A DNA stretch of 64,000 bases from assembly GCF_004959775.1 (NCBI RefSeq), contig NZ_SJZG01000004.1:107196-171195 (forward strand). Direction: 5' to 3'. The notes beneath the pieces were generated by a model. The model saw only the letters and a list, made by a program, of their open reading frames with translations, was not told where the DNA came from and made no database searches. Position 1 is the first letter of the stretch. Each line of letters starts with the position of its first letter. The position numbers and the translations under genes are program-made. Source of the stretch: Agromyces sp. H66. GTDB taxonomy: Bacteria > Actinomycetota > Actinomycetes > Actinomycetales > Microbacteriaceae. This document shows positions 42,115 through 50,614 of the stretch, one piece after another.

Positions 42115-43880
42115 CCGAGACCGTGAACGGAACCGACGTGCAGCAGACCGCCTTCGACCGCGGCGAGCGTCCGCTGCTCGAGATCAAGGACCTCCAGGTG
42201 GGGTTCAACACGCAGGACGGACTCGTCAAGGCCGTCGACGGGGTGAACATCACCCTCTACCGGGGGCAGAGCCTCGCGATCGTGGGCGAGTCGGGGTCCG
42301 GCAAGTCGACGACCGCGCACGCGATCATCAACCTGCTCCCCGGCACCGGGCACATCTCGGGCGGCCAGATCCTCCTCGACGGCCAGGACCTCACCACGGC
42401 GTCGAAGAAGGACATGGAGGCGATCCGCGGTCGCAAGATCGGCTTCGTGCCCCAGGACCCGATGTCGAACCTGAACCCCGTGTGGTCGATCGGCTTCCAG
42501 GTCGAGGAGGCCATCAAGGCCAACGGCATCGCGACCGGCCGGCGGGAGGTCAAGAAGCGAGCCATCGAGGTGCTGAAGCAGGCGGGGCTCCAGGACGCCG
42601 ACCGGCGGCTCAAGCAGTTCCCGCACCAGTTCTCGGGCGGCATGCGCCAGCGCGTGCTCATCGGCATGGGCCTCGCGGCCGACCCGCAGCTGCTCATCGC
42701 CGACGAGCCCACCTCGGCGCTCGACGTCACCGTGCAGCGGGTCATCCTCGACCACCTCGAGTCGCTCACCCGCGAGCTCGGCACGACCCTGCTCTTCATC
42801 ACGCACGACCTCGGTCTCGCTGCGGAGCGTGCCGAGCAGCTCGTCGTGATGTACAAGGGCAAGGTCGTCGAGTCGGGGCCGTCGGTCGAGATCCTGCAGA
42901 ATCCGCAGCACCCGTACACGCAGCGGCTCGTGGCCGCGGCGCCGAGCCTCGCCTCGCGCCGCATCCAGGCCACGGGCAGCGTGCACGCCGCGGAGGCCGC
43001 CATCTCCGAGGATGCAACCGTGGTGGCGGGCGACGAGATCGACCTCATCGCCACGGCCGAGGCACGCGCCGAGGCGCTCGAGGCCGCGGCATCCGCCCCG
43101 CCCGCGATCGTCGTCGAGCACCTCACCAAGGTGTTCAAGATCCGCGGCTCCGGCGACTTCACGGCCGTCGACGACGTCTCGTTCCAGATCCCCAAGGGCA
43201 CCACGACCGCCCTCGTGGGCGAATCGGGTTCGGGCAAGTCGACCGTCGCGAAGATGCTGCTCAAGCTCGAAGACGCCACGAGCGGCAAGATCGTGGTGGG
43301 CGGCAAGGATCTCGCGTCCACGACCGGCCAGGAGCTGTTCCACCTCCGGAGCCGCATGCAGCCGGTCTTCCAGGACCCGTACGGCTCACTGAACCCGCTG
43401 CGCAACATCGGCAACACGATCGCGGAGCCGCTGCACACGCACAAGGTCGGCACGAAGGCATCCCGCCGCGAGCGCGTGTTCGAGCTGCTCGACCAGGTGT
43501 CGCTGCCGAAGTCGCTCGTGAGCCGGTATCCCAACGAGCTCTCGGGCGGGCAGCGCCAACGCATCGCCATCGCGCGCGCGCTGGCACTGAAGCCCGAGAT
43601 CGTCGTGCTCGACGAGGCGGTCTCCGCCCTCGACGTGCTCGTGCAGGCGCAGATCCTGCGCCTGCTCGCCGACCTGCAGGCCGAGCTCGGGCTCACCTAC
43701 CTCTTCATCACCCACGACCTCGCGGTCGTGCGCGTCATCGCCGACCACGTCTGCGTGATGCAGAAGGGGCGCATCGTCGAGGCGGCGACCACCGACGAGG
43801 TGTTCGACAACCCGCGCGAGCAGTACACCCGCGACCTGCTCGCAGCCATTCCGGGGGCGGGAATCGAACTCGGCGCGTAG
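42111..43880 (+). CDS. fused double ATPase of the oligopeptide ABC transporter (DppD-DppF)
   Basis: 589 residues, two complete ABC domains in one chain. Domain 1 (about 20-290): Walker A GESGSGKST, Q-loop FVPQDPM, signature FSGGMRQR, Walker B LLIADEPT. Domain 2 (about 325-589): Walker A GESGSGKST, signature LSGGQRQR, Walker B IVVLDEAVS. In the second Walker B, EAVS replaces the usual EPVS. The OppDF C-terminal zinc-like extension seems reduced. Such fused forms are common in actinobacteria. Start overlaps the permease stop (ATGA). Confidence 0.95.
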   Translation: MTETVNGTDVQQTAFDRGERPLLEIKDLQVGFNTQDGLVKAVDGVNITLYRGQSLAIVGESGSGKSTTAHAIINLLPGTGHISGGQILLDGQDLTTASKKDMEAIRGRKIGFVPQDPMSNLNPVWSIGFQVEEAIKANGIATGRREVKKRAIEVLKQAGLQDADRRLKQFPHQFSGGMRQRVLIGMGLAADPQLLIADEPTSALDVTVQRVILDHLESLTRELGTTLLFITHDLGLAAERAEQLVVMYKGKVVESGPSVEILQNPQHPYTQRLVAAAPSLASRRIQATGSVHAAEAAISEDATVVAGDEIDLIATAEARAEALEAAASAPPAIVVEHLTKVFKIRGSGDFTAVDDVSFQIPKGTTTALVGESGSGKSTVAKMLLKLEDATSGKIVVGGKDLASTTGQELFHLRSRMQPVFQDPYGSLNPLRNIGNTIAEPLHTHKVGTKASRRERVFELLDQVSLPKSLVSRYPNELSGGQRQRIAIARALALKPEIVVLDEAVSALDVLVQAQILRLLADLQAELGLTYLFITHDLAVVRVIADHVCVMQKGRIVEAATTDEVFDNPREQYTRDLLAAIPGAGIELGA

Positions 43881-43897
43881 CCGACCGCACCCGCGCG

Positions 43898-43933
43898 AAC
43901 GCCCGGCATCCGCTCACCCGGATGCCGGGCGTT
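43898..43933 (+). terminator. terminator after the peptide transporter operon
   Basis: Arms 43898-43912 and 43919-43933 pair over 15 bases with loop CTCACC, 17 bases after the ATPase stop, without a long T tract. The rest of the 229-base gap to typA contains no other gene; the start codon of typA follows CCACCACC without a strong ribosome binding site. Confidence 0.8.
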
Positions 43934-44109
43934 CGCCGTTCCCAGCCGGAGCCGTGCCGTGCACGGTAGGCTTGCAGGGCGCGCGCCGTGCACCGGCTTC
44001 GTGCGATCCCACCGACCTTCACACCAGCGCTTCCGCGCTGCCGCCGTGTCGCCCGCACCGGGCCGCATCGGTGCCACGTGACGACACGCATCCCTGAGGA
44101 CCCACCACC

Positions 44110-46032
44110 ATGGCCAACGCCACCCGCAACGACCTGCGCAACGTCGCGATCGTCGCCCACGTCGATCACGGCAAGACGACGCTCGTCGACGCCATGCTCA
44201 AGCAGACCCACTCGTTCGCCGAGCACGCCCACGTCGACGAGCGGGCGATGGACTCGAACGAGCTCGAGCGCGAGAAGGGCATCACGATCCTCGCGAAGAA
44301 CACCGCCATCGAGTACGACGGCGTGCACGCGACATCCGGCCCCGTCACCATCAACGTCATCGACACCCCCGGCCACGCCGATTTCGGCGGCGAGGTCGAG
44401 CGCGGCCTGTCGATGGTCGACGGCGTCGTGCTCCTCGTCGACGCGAGCGAAGGCCCCCTGCCGCAGACGCGGTTCGTGCTGCGCAAGGCGCTCGAGGCCC
44501 GCCTGCCCGTCATCCTGCTCGTGAACAAGACCGACCGTCCCGACGCCCGCATCGACGAGGTCGTCGCCGAGAGCCAGGACCTGCTGCTCGGCCTCGCGTC
44601 GGACCTCGCCGACGACGCCGTGTCGGCCGGCACCGACGGCGAGCTCGACCTGGACGCCGTGCTCGACGTGCCCGTCGTGTACGCCTCCGGCAAGGCCGGA
44701 CGCGCCTCGACGACGAAGCCCGAGAACGGCAGCCTCCCCGACAGCGACGACCTCGAGCCGCTCTTCGAGGCGATCCTGACGCACATCCCGGCGCCGACCT
44801 ACGACGACGAGGCGCCGCTGCAGGCGTGGGTCACCAACCTCGACGCGTCGCCGTTCCTCGGCCGTCTCGCTCTGCTGCGCGTCTTCAACGGCACGATCCG
44901 CAAGGGCCAGACGGTGGCCTGGGTGCGCCACGACGGCTCGCACTCGAACGTGCGCATCACCGAGCTCCTGAAGACGAAGGCGCTCGACCGCTTCCCTGCC
45001 GAGGAGGCCGGGCCCGGCGACATCATCGCGGTCGCCGGCATCGAGGACATCACGATCGGCGAGACGCTCGCCGACCCCGAGGACGTGCGGCCGCTGCCCG
45101 CGATCCACGTCGACGACCCCGCGATCTCGATGACGATCGGCACCAACACCTCGCCCCTCGTCGGCAAGGTGAAGGGTCACAAGCTCACCGCCCGCATGGT
45201 GAAGGACCGCCTCGACCGGGAGCTCGTCGGCAACGTGTCGCTCAAGGTGCTCGACATCGGGCGCCCCGATGCGTGGGAGGTGCAGGGCCGCGGCGAGCTG
45301 GCCCTCGCGATCCTCGTCGAGCAGATGCGCCGCGAGGGCTTCGAGCTCACCGTCGGCAAGCCGCAGGTGGTCACCAAGACCATCGACGGCAAGGTGCACG
45401 AGCCGTACGAGCACCTCACGATCGACGCGCCCGAGGAGTACCTCGGCGCCATCACGCAGCTGCTCGCCGCCCGCAAGGGCCGCATGGACAACATGGCGAA
45501 CCACGGCACCGGCTGGGTGCGCATGGAGTTCATCGTGCCGAGCCGCGGGCTCATCGGCTTCCGGACCGAGTTCCTCACCATCACGCGCGGCACGGGCATC
45601 GCCAACGCGATCTCGCACGGCTACGACGAGTGGGCCGGCACCATCACGACGCGCAGCAACGGTTCGATCGTCGCCGACCGTGCCGGCGTGGTGACGCCGT
45701 TCGCGATCATCGCCCTGCAGGAGCGCATGACCTTCTTCGTGAACCCGACCGAGGAGGTCTACGAGGGCATGGTCATCGGCGAGAACTCGCGCAACGACGA
45801 CATGGACGTGAACATCACGAAGGAGAAGAAGCTCACGAACATGCGTTCGTCGACCGCCGACACCTTCGAGTCGATGACGCCGTCGCGCCAGCTCACCCTC
45901 GAGGAGTGCCTGGAGTTCGCGCGCGAGGACGAGTGCGTCGAGGTCACGCCCGAGAAGGTGCGCATCCGCAAGGTCGAGCTCGACCAGACGGCCCGTGCGC
46001 GCGCCGCGTCGCGCCTCAAGAAGCAGGGCTGA
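44110..46032 (+). CDS. typA: ribosome-associated GTPase TypA/BipA
   Basis: 640 residues. G1 AHVDHGKTT (about 16-24), the switch region RAMDSNELEREKGITILAKN, G3 DTPGHADFGGEVER, and G4 NKTDRPDA. The C-terminal TypA region contains PSRGLIGFRTEFLTITRGTG and NPTEEVYEGMVIGENSRNDD, unique to this family. TypA binds the ribosome and supports growth under cold and other stress. Standard length. Its stop is followed at once by the long inverted repeat at 46035-46115. Confidence 0.97.
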   Translation: MANATRNDLRNVAIVAHVDHGKTTLVDAMLKQTHSFAEHAHVDERAMDSNELEREKGITILAKNTAIEYDGVHATSGPVTINVIDTPGHADFGGEVERGLSMVDGVVLLVDASEGPLPQTRFVLRKALEARLPVILLVNKTDRPDARIDEVVAESQDLLLGLASDLADDAVSAGTDGELDLDAVLDVPVVYASGKAGRASTTKPENGSLPDSDDLEPLFEAILTHIPAPTYDDEAPLQAWVTNLDASPFLGRLALLRVFNGTIRKGQTVAWVRHDGSHSNVRITELLKTKALDRFPAEEAGPGDIIAVAGIEDITIGETLADPEDVRPLPAIHVDDPAISMTIGTNTSPLVGKVKGHKLTARMVKDRLDRELVGNVSLKVLDIGRPDAWEVQGRGELALAILVEQMRREGFELTVGKPQVVTKTIDGKVHEPYEHLTIDAPEEYLGAITQLLAARKGRMDNMANHGTGWVRMEFIVPSRGLIGFRTEFLTITRGTGIANAISHGYDEWAGTITTRSNGSIVADRAGVVTPFAIIALQERMTFFVNPTEEVYEGMVIGENSRNDDMDVNITKEKKLTNMRSSTADTFESMTPSRQLTLEECLEFAREDECVEVTPEKVRIRKVELDQTARARAASRLKKQG

Positions 46033-46034
46033 GC

Positions 46035-46115
46035 CCCTCAGCTCGTGAAAGGGGGATGGGCGCCAGCCCTGCCCGTGCAGCGGTCTCGCCGCAGTTCTCC
46101 TGCACGAGCTGAGGG
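46035..46115 (+). repeat. long structured element after typA
   Basis: CCCTCAGCTCGTG (46035-46047) and CACGAGCTGAGGG (46103-46115) are perfect inverted repeats of 13 bases enclosing 55 bases that fold further (GCGG/CCGC near 46079-46092). It begins three bases after the typA stop and is followed by GGGAATTTCT. It may be an unusual terminator or a processed 3'-UTR RNA. I match it to no known family. Confidence 0.55.
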
Positions 46116-46193
46116 TGGGAATTTCTGGCATCGGATGTCAGATCACGGTTGCATAACGGAGGAACCTCCCAGACTCGGTGCGTAGGTTGAGTC

Positions 46194-46243
46194 GAGCTTG
46201 TCTCGATTCCCCCGCCCGAGCTCGTCTCGGATCCCCCCGACCC
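46194..46243. repeat. imperfect tandem duplication before the M23 peptidase gene
   Basis: Two units, 24 and 26 bases, begin GAGCTTGTCTCGATTCCCCC (46194) and GAGCTCGTCTCGGATCCCCC (46218). They differ by a few substitutions and two extra bases. They lie 20-70 bases before the M23 start, in the presumed leader. Function unknown. The other part of this 230-base gap holds the typA 3' structure and a likely promoter. Confidence 0.5.
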
Positions 46244-46262
46244 GGATACGCAACACACCCGA

Positions 46263-47153
46263 ATGAATCCCCCCAAGAAGCACGGCCGCCGTGCGGCCGC
46301 CCCCAGCCCTGTCCGTCTCCAGCCCCGCGCCCGTCGATCCGGCCCGATCCGAGCCGCGCATGCGACGCCGCGTCCCGAACCACGGACGCATCGCGGCTCC
46401 GAGCCGCGGGCGCACCACGCAACGCGACGCGCCGCCTCCGGCGGCCTGCGCTCCGCGGTCTCGGCCGTCGCCATGACCTTCGCGGGCGGCATGATGATCG
46501 CCACGAGCGTTCCCGCCCTGGCCGTCACGGCGACCGACGTCGAACACCGGGCCTCCGTCTACGCGCCGGCCGAGGACTCGCTCTCGCTCGCGGCGCCGCA
46601 ACCTGGCATCCACGTCGCCAGCGAGGCCGAACTCGCGCCGCACGCGGACGAGGGATACGCCGTCGAGGCCGCGCCGCCGCCCATCGTCTCCCAGGTCGCA
46701 GGCCTCGGTAGTGTCGCGGTGATCGAGTCCGACCTCATCGTCTGGCCCGTGATCAATCCCGAGAACCGCGCGTCGGGCTTCGGCCCGCGCGAGGCGCCGT
46801 GCTCCGGCTGCTCCACCTATCACGACGGCGTCGACTTCAACCCCGGCAACGGCACGCCCGTCATGTCCATCGCCGACGGCGTGGTCGTGCTCGCGACCGA
46901 GAACGGCGGCGGCCTCGGCGTGAACGTCGAGGTGCAGCACAACATCGGCGGCGAGCTCATCACGAGCTCGTACGCGCACATGCAGTACGGTTCGCTCGCC
47001 GTCACCGAGGGTCAGCACGTGAGCGCGGGCCAGCAACTCGGGCTCGTGGGCTCGACGGGGCAGTCGACCGGACCGCACCTGCATCTCGAGATGTTCGGGG
47101 TCGACGGCGTGCGATTCGACGGCTTCGCCTGGCTCAGCGCACGCGTCGGCTGA
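46263..47153 (+). CDS. M23-family (LytM) peptidoglycan endopeptidase
   Basis: 296 residues. A basic N-terminal region of about 60 residues (Arg/Pro-rich) precedes a hydrophobic signal segment near residues 68-86 (AVAMTFAGGMMIATSVPALA), a spacer, and a C-terminal M23 domain. Zinc ligands are in YHDGVDF (HxxxD) and PHLHLEM (HxH). GFGPREAPCSGCSTYHDG has a Cys pair. It should cut peptide cross-links of the cell wall outside the membrane. The start is uncertain: no good ribosome binding site precedes the ATG, so an internal start closer to the signal segment is possible. Confidence 0.9.
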   Translation: MNPPKKHGRRAAAPSPVRLQPRARRSGPIRAAHATPRPEPRTHRGSEPRAHHATRRAASGGLRSAVSAVAMTFAGGMMIATSVPALAVTATDVEHRASVYAPAEDSLSLAAPQPGIHVASEAELAPHADEGYAVEAAPPPIVSQVAGLGSVAVIESDLIVWPVINPENRASGFGPREAPCSGCSTYHDGVDFNPGNGTPVMSIADGVVVLATENGGGLGVNVEVQHNIGGELITSSYAHMQYGSLAVTEGQHVSAGQQLGLVGSTGQSTGPHLHLEMFGVDGVRFDGFAWLSARVG

Positions 47154-47161
47154 CGCGGAGT

Positions 47162-47977
47162 TCAGCCTCCGAAGCGGGGCTCGCGCTTCTCGAGGAACGC
47201 CGAGACGCCCTCGTGCATGTCGTCGGTGCGGAATGCGTCCTCGAAGCCCTCGACTTCGAGCGCCGACGCCGCCTCGGTCGGGCGACCGGCTGCGGCGACC
47301 AGCACGCGCTTGGCGATCCCGACGGCGCTCGCCGAGTTCGCGGCGATCTGGGCGAGCGTCTCCCGGGCGCCGGCGAGCAGCGCGTCCCGGTCGGCGAAGC
47401 GGCGCGCCACGAGCCCGGCCTCCACGGCCTCGTCGATGCCGATGCGGCGTCCGGTGTAGATGAGCTCCTTCGCCCGGGCGAGGCCGACCGCACGCGGGAG
47501 TCGCACCGTGCCCCCGAACCCCGGGATGAGGCCGAGCCTCACCTCGGGCTGGCCGAAGCCCGAGGCATCCGTCGCATAGATGAGGTCGCAGGCGAGCGCG
47601 AGTTCGAGGCCGCCGCCGAGGGCGAAGCCGTCGACGCACGCGATGACCGGTGCCGGCAACGCCTCGATCGCCGCGGCAACGCGATGGCCGAGCCGCGCGA
47701 CATCGGCCGCCGGCCCCGGGTCGAGCGAGGCCAGGCCGCGGATGTCGGCCCCGGCCACGAACGCGCGACCGCCGGCGCCGACCAACAGCACACCGCGCAC
47801 GTCGTGCTCCCCGGCGAGCCGCTCGAACGCGGACTCGAGCTCCGTGAGCACCGACACCGAGAGGGCGTTGAGCGATGCCGGCCGATCGATCGTGACGACC
47901 GCGATGCCGCCGTCCCGCTCGACCCGCACGGCGGGCTCCTCCGATCGGCCTGCGGCTGCGGCATCCGTCATCGTCAT
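47162..47977 (-). CDS. enoyl-CoA hydratase/isomerase family protein
   Basis: 271 residues of crotonase fold. The oxyanion-hole region AFVAGADIRGL and ACVDGFALGGGLELALACDL are characteristic, with the Glu of the second region at PEVRLGLIPGFGGTVRLPRA. Glu residues expected for water addition seem present, so hydratase activity is likely, but the exact acyl-CoA is unknown. GGAGAGGATCG lies directly before ATG at 47977; a second in-frame ATG follows after two codons. Single gene, convergent with the M23 peptidase. Confidence 0.9.
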   Translation of the reverse strand: MTMTDAAAAGRSEEPAVRVERDGGIAVVTIDRPASLNALSVSVLTELESAFERLAGEHDVRGVLLVGAGGRAFVAGADIRGLASLDPGPAADVARLGHRVAAAIEALPAPVIACVDGFALGGGLELALACDLIYATDASGFGQPEVRLGLIPGFGGTVRLPRAVGLARAKELIYTGRRIGIDEAVEAGLVARRFADRDALLAGARETLAQIAANSASAVGIAKRVLVAAAGRPTEAASALEVEGFEDAFRTDDMHEGVSAFLEKREPRFGG

Positions 47978-48115
47978 CGATCCTCTCCGAGCGGCCCGCG
48001 CCGCGCCGACATCCACGCTACGCCATCGCCCGCCCGCACCTCCGGCCGATAGAATCCGACACGAGCGGATGCCGCGTGCGCCGCGTGCATCCCATCGCAT
48101 CCACCGAGGAGCCCC

Positions 48116-48574
48116 ATGCCGAACCTGCCTGCCACGACCCGTGCCGCGATCGCCGTCGCGATCGCCGGCGTCACCGCCACGCTCTTCACCGGCTGCTTCG
48201 CCAACCCCGTCGAGCAGCTCGTGAACCGCGGCGTGGAGGAGGCGATCGAAGGCGCCACGGGCGGCGACGTCAGCCTCTCGGGCGAGCTCCCCGCCGACTT
48301 CCCGGCGGAGGTCCCCGTGATCGACGGCAAGATCGGCGTCTCGGCGGGCGGGAGCGCGGGTTCGGTCGAGGGGTGGATGGTCGTGATCACGACCTCGTCG
48401 AGCGACGCGGTGGCCGACGCCGCCGCCGCACTCGAGGCGGCCGGCTTCACGCAGGATGCGAGCATCGCGGACGTCGACGCCGCGGGCCGGCTGTACACCA
48501 ACGCCGAGTACGTGGTGGTGATCGGCGGCGAGGGCGGCACCGTCTCGTACACGGTGACGCCGATGACGCAGTGA
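48116..48574 (+). CDS. small secreted lipoprotein of unknown function
   Basis: 152 residues. The signal peptide (residues 1-21) ends in lipobox LFTGC, so mature protein starts at Cys and is anchored outside. FPAEVPVIDGKIGVSAGGSA and the rest show two small alpha/beta repeats, with no known motif. GAGGAG six bases before ATG fixes the start. The stop overlaps the GTG of the next membrane gene, so both are made together. It lies just upstream of fdxA/dapC. Confidence 0.8.
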   Translation: MPNLPATTRAAIAVAIAGVTATLFTGCFANPVEQLVNRGVEEAIEGATGGDVSLSGELPADFPAEVPVIDGKIGVSAGGSAGSVEGWMVVITTSSSDAVADAAAALEAAGFTQDASIADVDAAGRLYTNAEYVVVIGGEGGTVSYTVTPMTQ

Positions 48575-48981
48575 CCGGCGCAGAAGCCCCGACGACCCCG
48601 GCCGCACGCGCGGGCACGGTCGGGTTGGCGCTCGTCGTCGGGATCATCTACGGGTCCGTCGCGACGATCGGCCACCGCAACGAGCTGCGGCTCGGCGAGC
48701 TCGTCATCCCGTGGGGGCTCGTCGCGGCGATCGTCGGCGTGCTCGCGCTCCTCGTCGGGATCCGACTCGTGGCCGGCGGGCGGCTCGCGGCGATCGGGGC
48801 CGCGGTCGGCATCGTCGGCACCGTCGCCCTGCTGACGCTGCCGGGTCGCGGGGGCTCGGTGCTCATCACCGGTGACGTCATCGGAACGATCTGGGCGGTG
48901 GCGCCCGCCCTCGTCGCCGTGCTCGTGATCGCCTGGCCCAGGCTGCCAGCACGTCACCGGCCGGCATCCCGGGCCGCATAG
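48571..48981 (+). CDS. four-helix integral membrane protein (DUF6113-like)
   Basis: 136 residues with four hydrophobic segments and short loops ([40 protein letters not shown] and so on). GTG start overlaps the lipoprotein stop (GTGA). Small four-helix proteins of this kind precede fdxA in related actinobacteria and are annotated only as DUF6113; I am not certain of that assignment. Function unknown. Confidence 0.72.
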   Translation: MTGAEAPTTPAARAGTVGLALVVGIIYGSVATIGHRNELRLGELVIPWGLVAAIVGVLALLVGIRLVAGGRLAAIGAAVGIVGTVALLTLPGRGGSVLITGDVIGTIWAVAPALVAVLVIAWPRLPARHRPASRAA

Positions 48982-49019
48982 ACTGGAGTCCCAGCCTTCG
49001 GAGAGGACAGCGAGCCAAC

Positions 49020-49340
49020 GTGACCTACGTCATCGCCCTGCCGTGCGTCGATGTGAAAGACCGCGCCTGCGTCGACGAATGCCCCGTCGACTGCATCTAC
49101 GAGGGTGAACGCTCGCTCTACATCCATCCCGACGAGTGCGTCGACTGCGGCGCGTGCGAGCCGGTGTGCCCCGTCGAGGCGATCTACTACGAGGACGACC
49201 TGCCCGAGGAGTGGGCCGACTACTACAAGGCCAACGTCGAGTTCTTCGACGACATCGGTTCGCCCGGCGGCGCGGCCAAGGTGGGCGTGATCCCGAAGGA
49301 CCACCCGCTCATCGCCGCACTGCCGCCGCAGGTGCACTGA
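49020..49340 (+). CDS. fdxA: 7Fe ferredoxin FdxA
   Basis: 106 residues. Cys ligands of a 3Fe-4S and a 4Fe-4S cluster are in [11 protein letters not shown] and [40 protein letters not shown] at the start is the mycobacterial FdxA/FdxC type. Acts as a soluble electron carrier. GTG start with GGAGAGGAC upstream. It immediately precedes dapC, the common actinobacterial order. Confidence 0.96.
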   Translation: MTYVIALPCVDVKDRACVDECPVDCIYEGERSLYIHPDECVDCGACEPVCPVEAIYYEDDLPEEWADYYKANVEFFDDIGSPGGAAKVGVIPKDHPLIAALPPQVH

Positions 49341-49342
49341 GC

Positions 49343-50458
49343 ATGGCGCGTGGCGAGCTGCCCGACTATCCGTGGGACCTCATGGGTCCGTATCGCGAAC
49401 GGGCGGCCGCGCACCGCGACGGGCTCGTCGACCTGTCGATCGGGTCGCCGGTCGATCCGACGCCCACCGTCGTGCGGGACGCGCTCGCGGCGGCCACCGA
49501 CGCGCACGCCTACCCGACGACCGTGGGCACGCCCGAGCTTCGTGCGGAGATCGTCGGCTGGTTCGAGCGTCGTCGCGGCGTGACCGGACTCACCGAGGCG
49601 AACGTGCTGCCGACCATCGGCTCGAAGGAGCTCGTCGCGCTGCTGCCGTTCCTGCTCGGGCTGGGCGAGGGCGATGTCGTGGTGCATCCGCGTGCCGCCT
49701 ACCCGAGCTACGAGATGGGTGCGGTGCTCGCCGGCGCGACCGCCATGGCCTCCGACGATCCCGCGGACTGGCCGACGCAGACCCGCCTCGTGTGGCTGAA
49801 CAGCCCGGCCAACCCCGACGGACGCGTGCTCACGATCGAGGAGCTCCGCGCAGCGCGGGCGCGCGCACGCGAACTCGGCGCCGTGATCGTCGGCGACGAA
49901 TGCTACGCGGAGCTCGGCTGGGAGGGGCGCTGGGCCGACGAACCGGTGCCGAGCCTGCTCGACCCGGCCGTGACCGACGGCGACGTCCGCGACACGCTCG
50001 CGATCTACTCGCTCTCGAAGCAGTCGAACATGGCCGGATACCGCGCCGCATTCATCGCCGGATGCCGCACCGTGATCGCCCGGCTCACGAACGTGCGCAA
50101 GCACGCGGGCCTCATGCTGCCGGGGCCGCTGCAGCACGCGATGGCGGTCGCCCTGCGCGACCACGCCCACGTCGCGGAGCAGAAGGAGCGATACCGTGCC
50201 CGCCGCACGGCGCTGAAGTCGGCGCTCGAGGCGGCCGGCTTCCGCATCGACCGCAGCGAGGCGGGTCTCTACCTGTGGGCGACCGAGGGCCGCGACGCGT
50301 GGGACAGCCTCGGCCGGCTCGCGGACCTCGGCATCCTGGGCGGTCCGGGCCATTTCTACGGCGTGCACTATCCCGACCACGTGCGTCTCTCGCTCACCGC
50401 CACCGACGAGCGGATCTCCGCCGCGGCGGAGCGGTTGCGGGCCGCAGCCGGCGCCTGA
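49343..50458 (+). CDS. dapC: succinyldiaminopimelate transaminase
   Basis: 371 residues, class I/II PLP aminotransferase. LVDLSIGSPVDPTPTVVRDA and LVWLNSPANPDGRVLTIEEL match the actinobacterial DapC. The PLP Lys is in IYSLSKQSNMAGYRAAF. It makes N-succinyl-LL-2,6-diaminopimelate from the keto form in lysine/cell wall synthesis. It starts two bases after fdxA stop; dapD and dapE lie 4-6 kb away in this window, so the succinylase branch is clear. Confidence 0.94.
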   Translation: MARGELPDYPWDLMGPYRERAAAHRDGLVDLSIGSPVDPTPTVVRDALAAATDAHAYPTTVGTPELRAEIVGWFERRRGVTGLTEANVLPTIGSKELVALLPFLLGLGEGDVVVHPRAAYPSYEMGAVLAGATAMASDDPADWPTQTRLVWLNSPANPDGRVLTIEELRAARARARELGAVIVGDECYAELGWEGRWADEPVPSLLDPAVTDGDVRDTLAIYSLSKQSNMAGYRAAFIAGCRTVIARLTNVRKHAGLMLPGPLQHAMAVALRDHAHVAEQKERYRARRTALKSALEAAGFRIDRSEAGLYLWATEGRDAWDSLGRLADLGILGGPGHFYGVHYPDHVRLSLTATDERISAAAERLRAAAGA

Positions 50459-50614
50459 CAGGCCGCCTGTGGGGTGCGCCCAACGGATGCGGGCATCACT
50501 TGGCGGATGTCACAGTGTGCCCGGGGCCCGTCTAGGCTGTATTCGGGCCGCGGCCACCGACGGCCCCTGACCGGAGAGCAGGTGACCGCGCAAGTGACGA
50601 TCACAGGAGGCGCC

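Noticed and set aside
46141-46262. ACGGAGGAACC before the M23 peptidase, again like a ydaO core
   Set aside because: No GGGGTGAAT-like partner or closing helix follows; only the short core matches.
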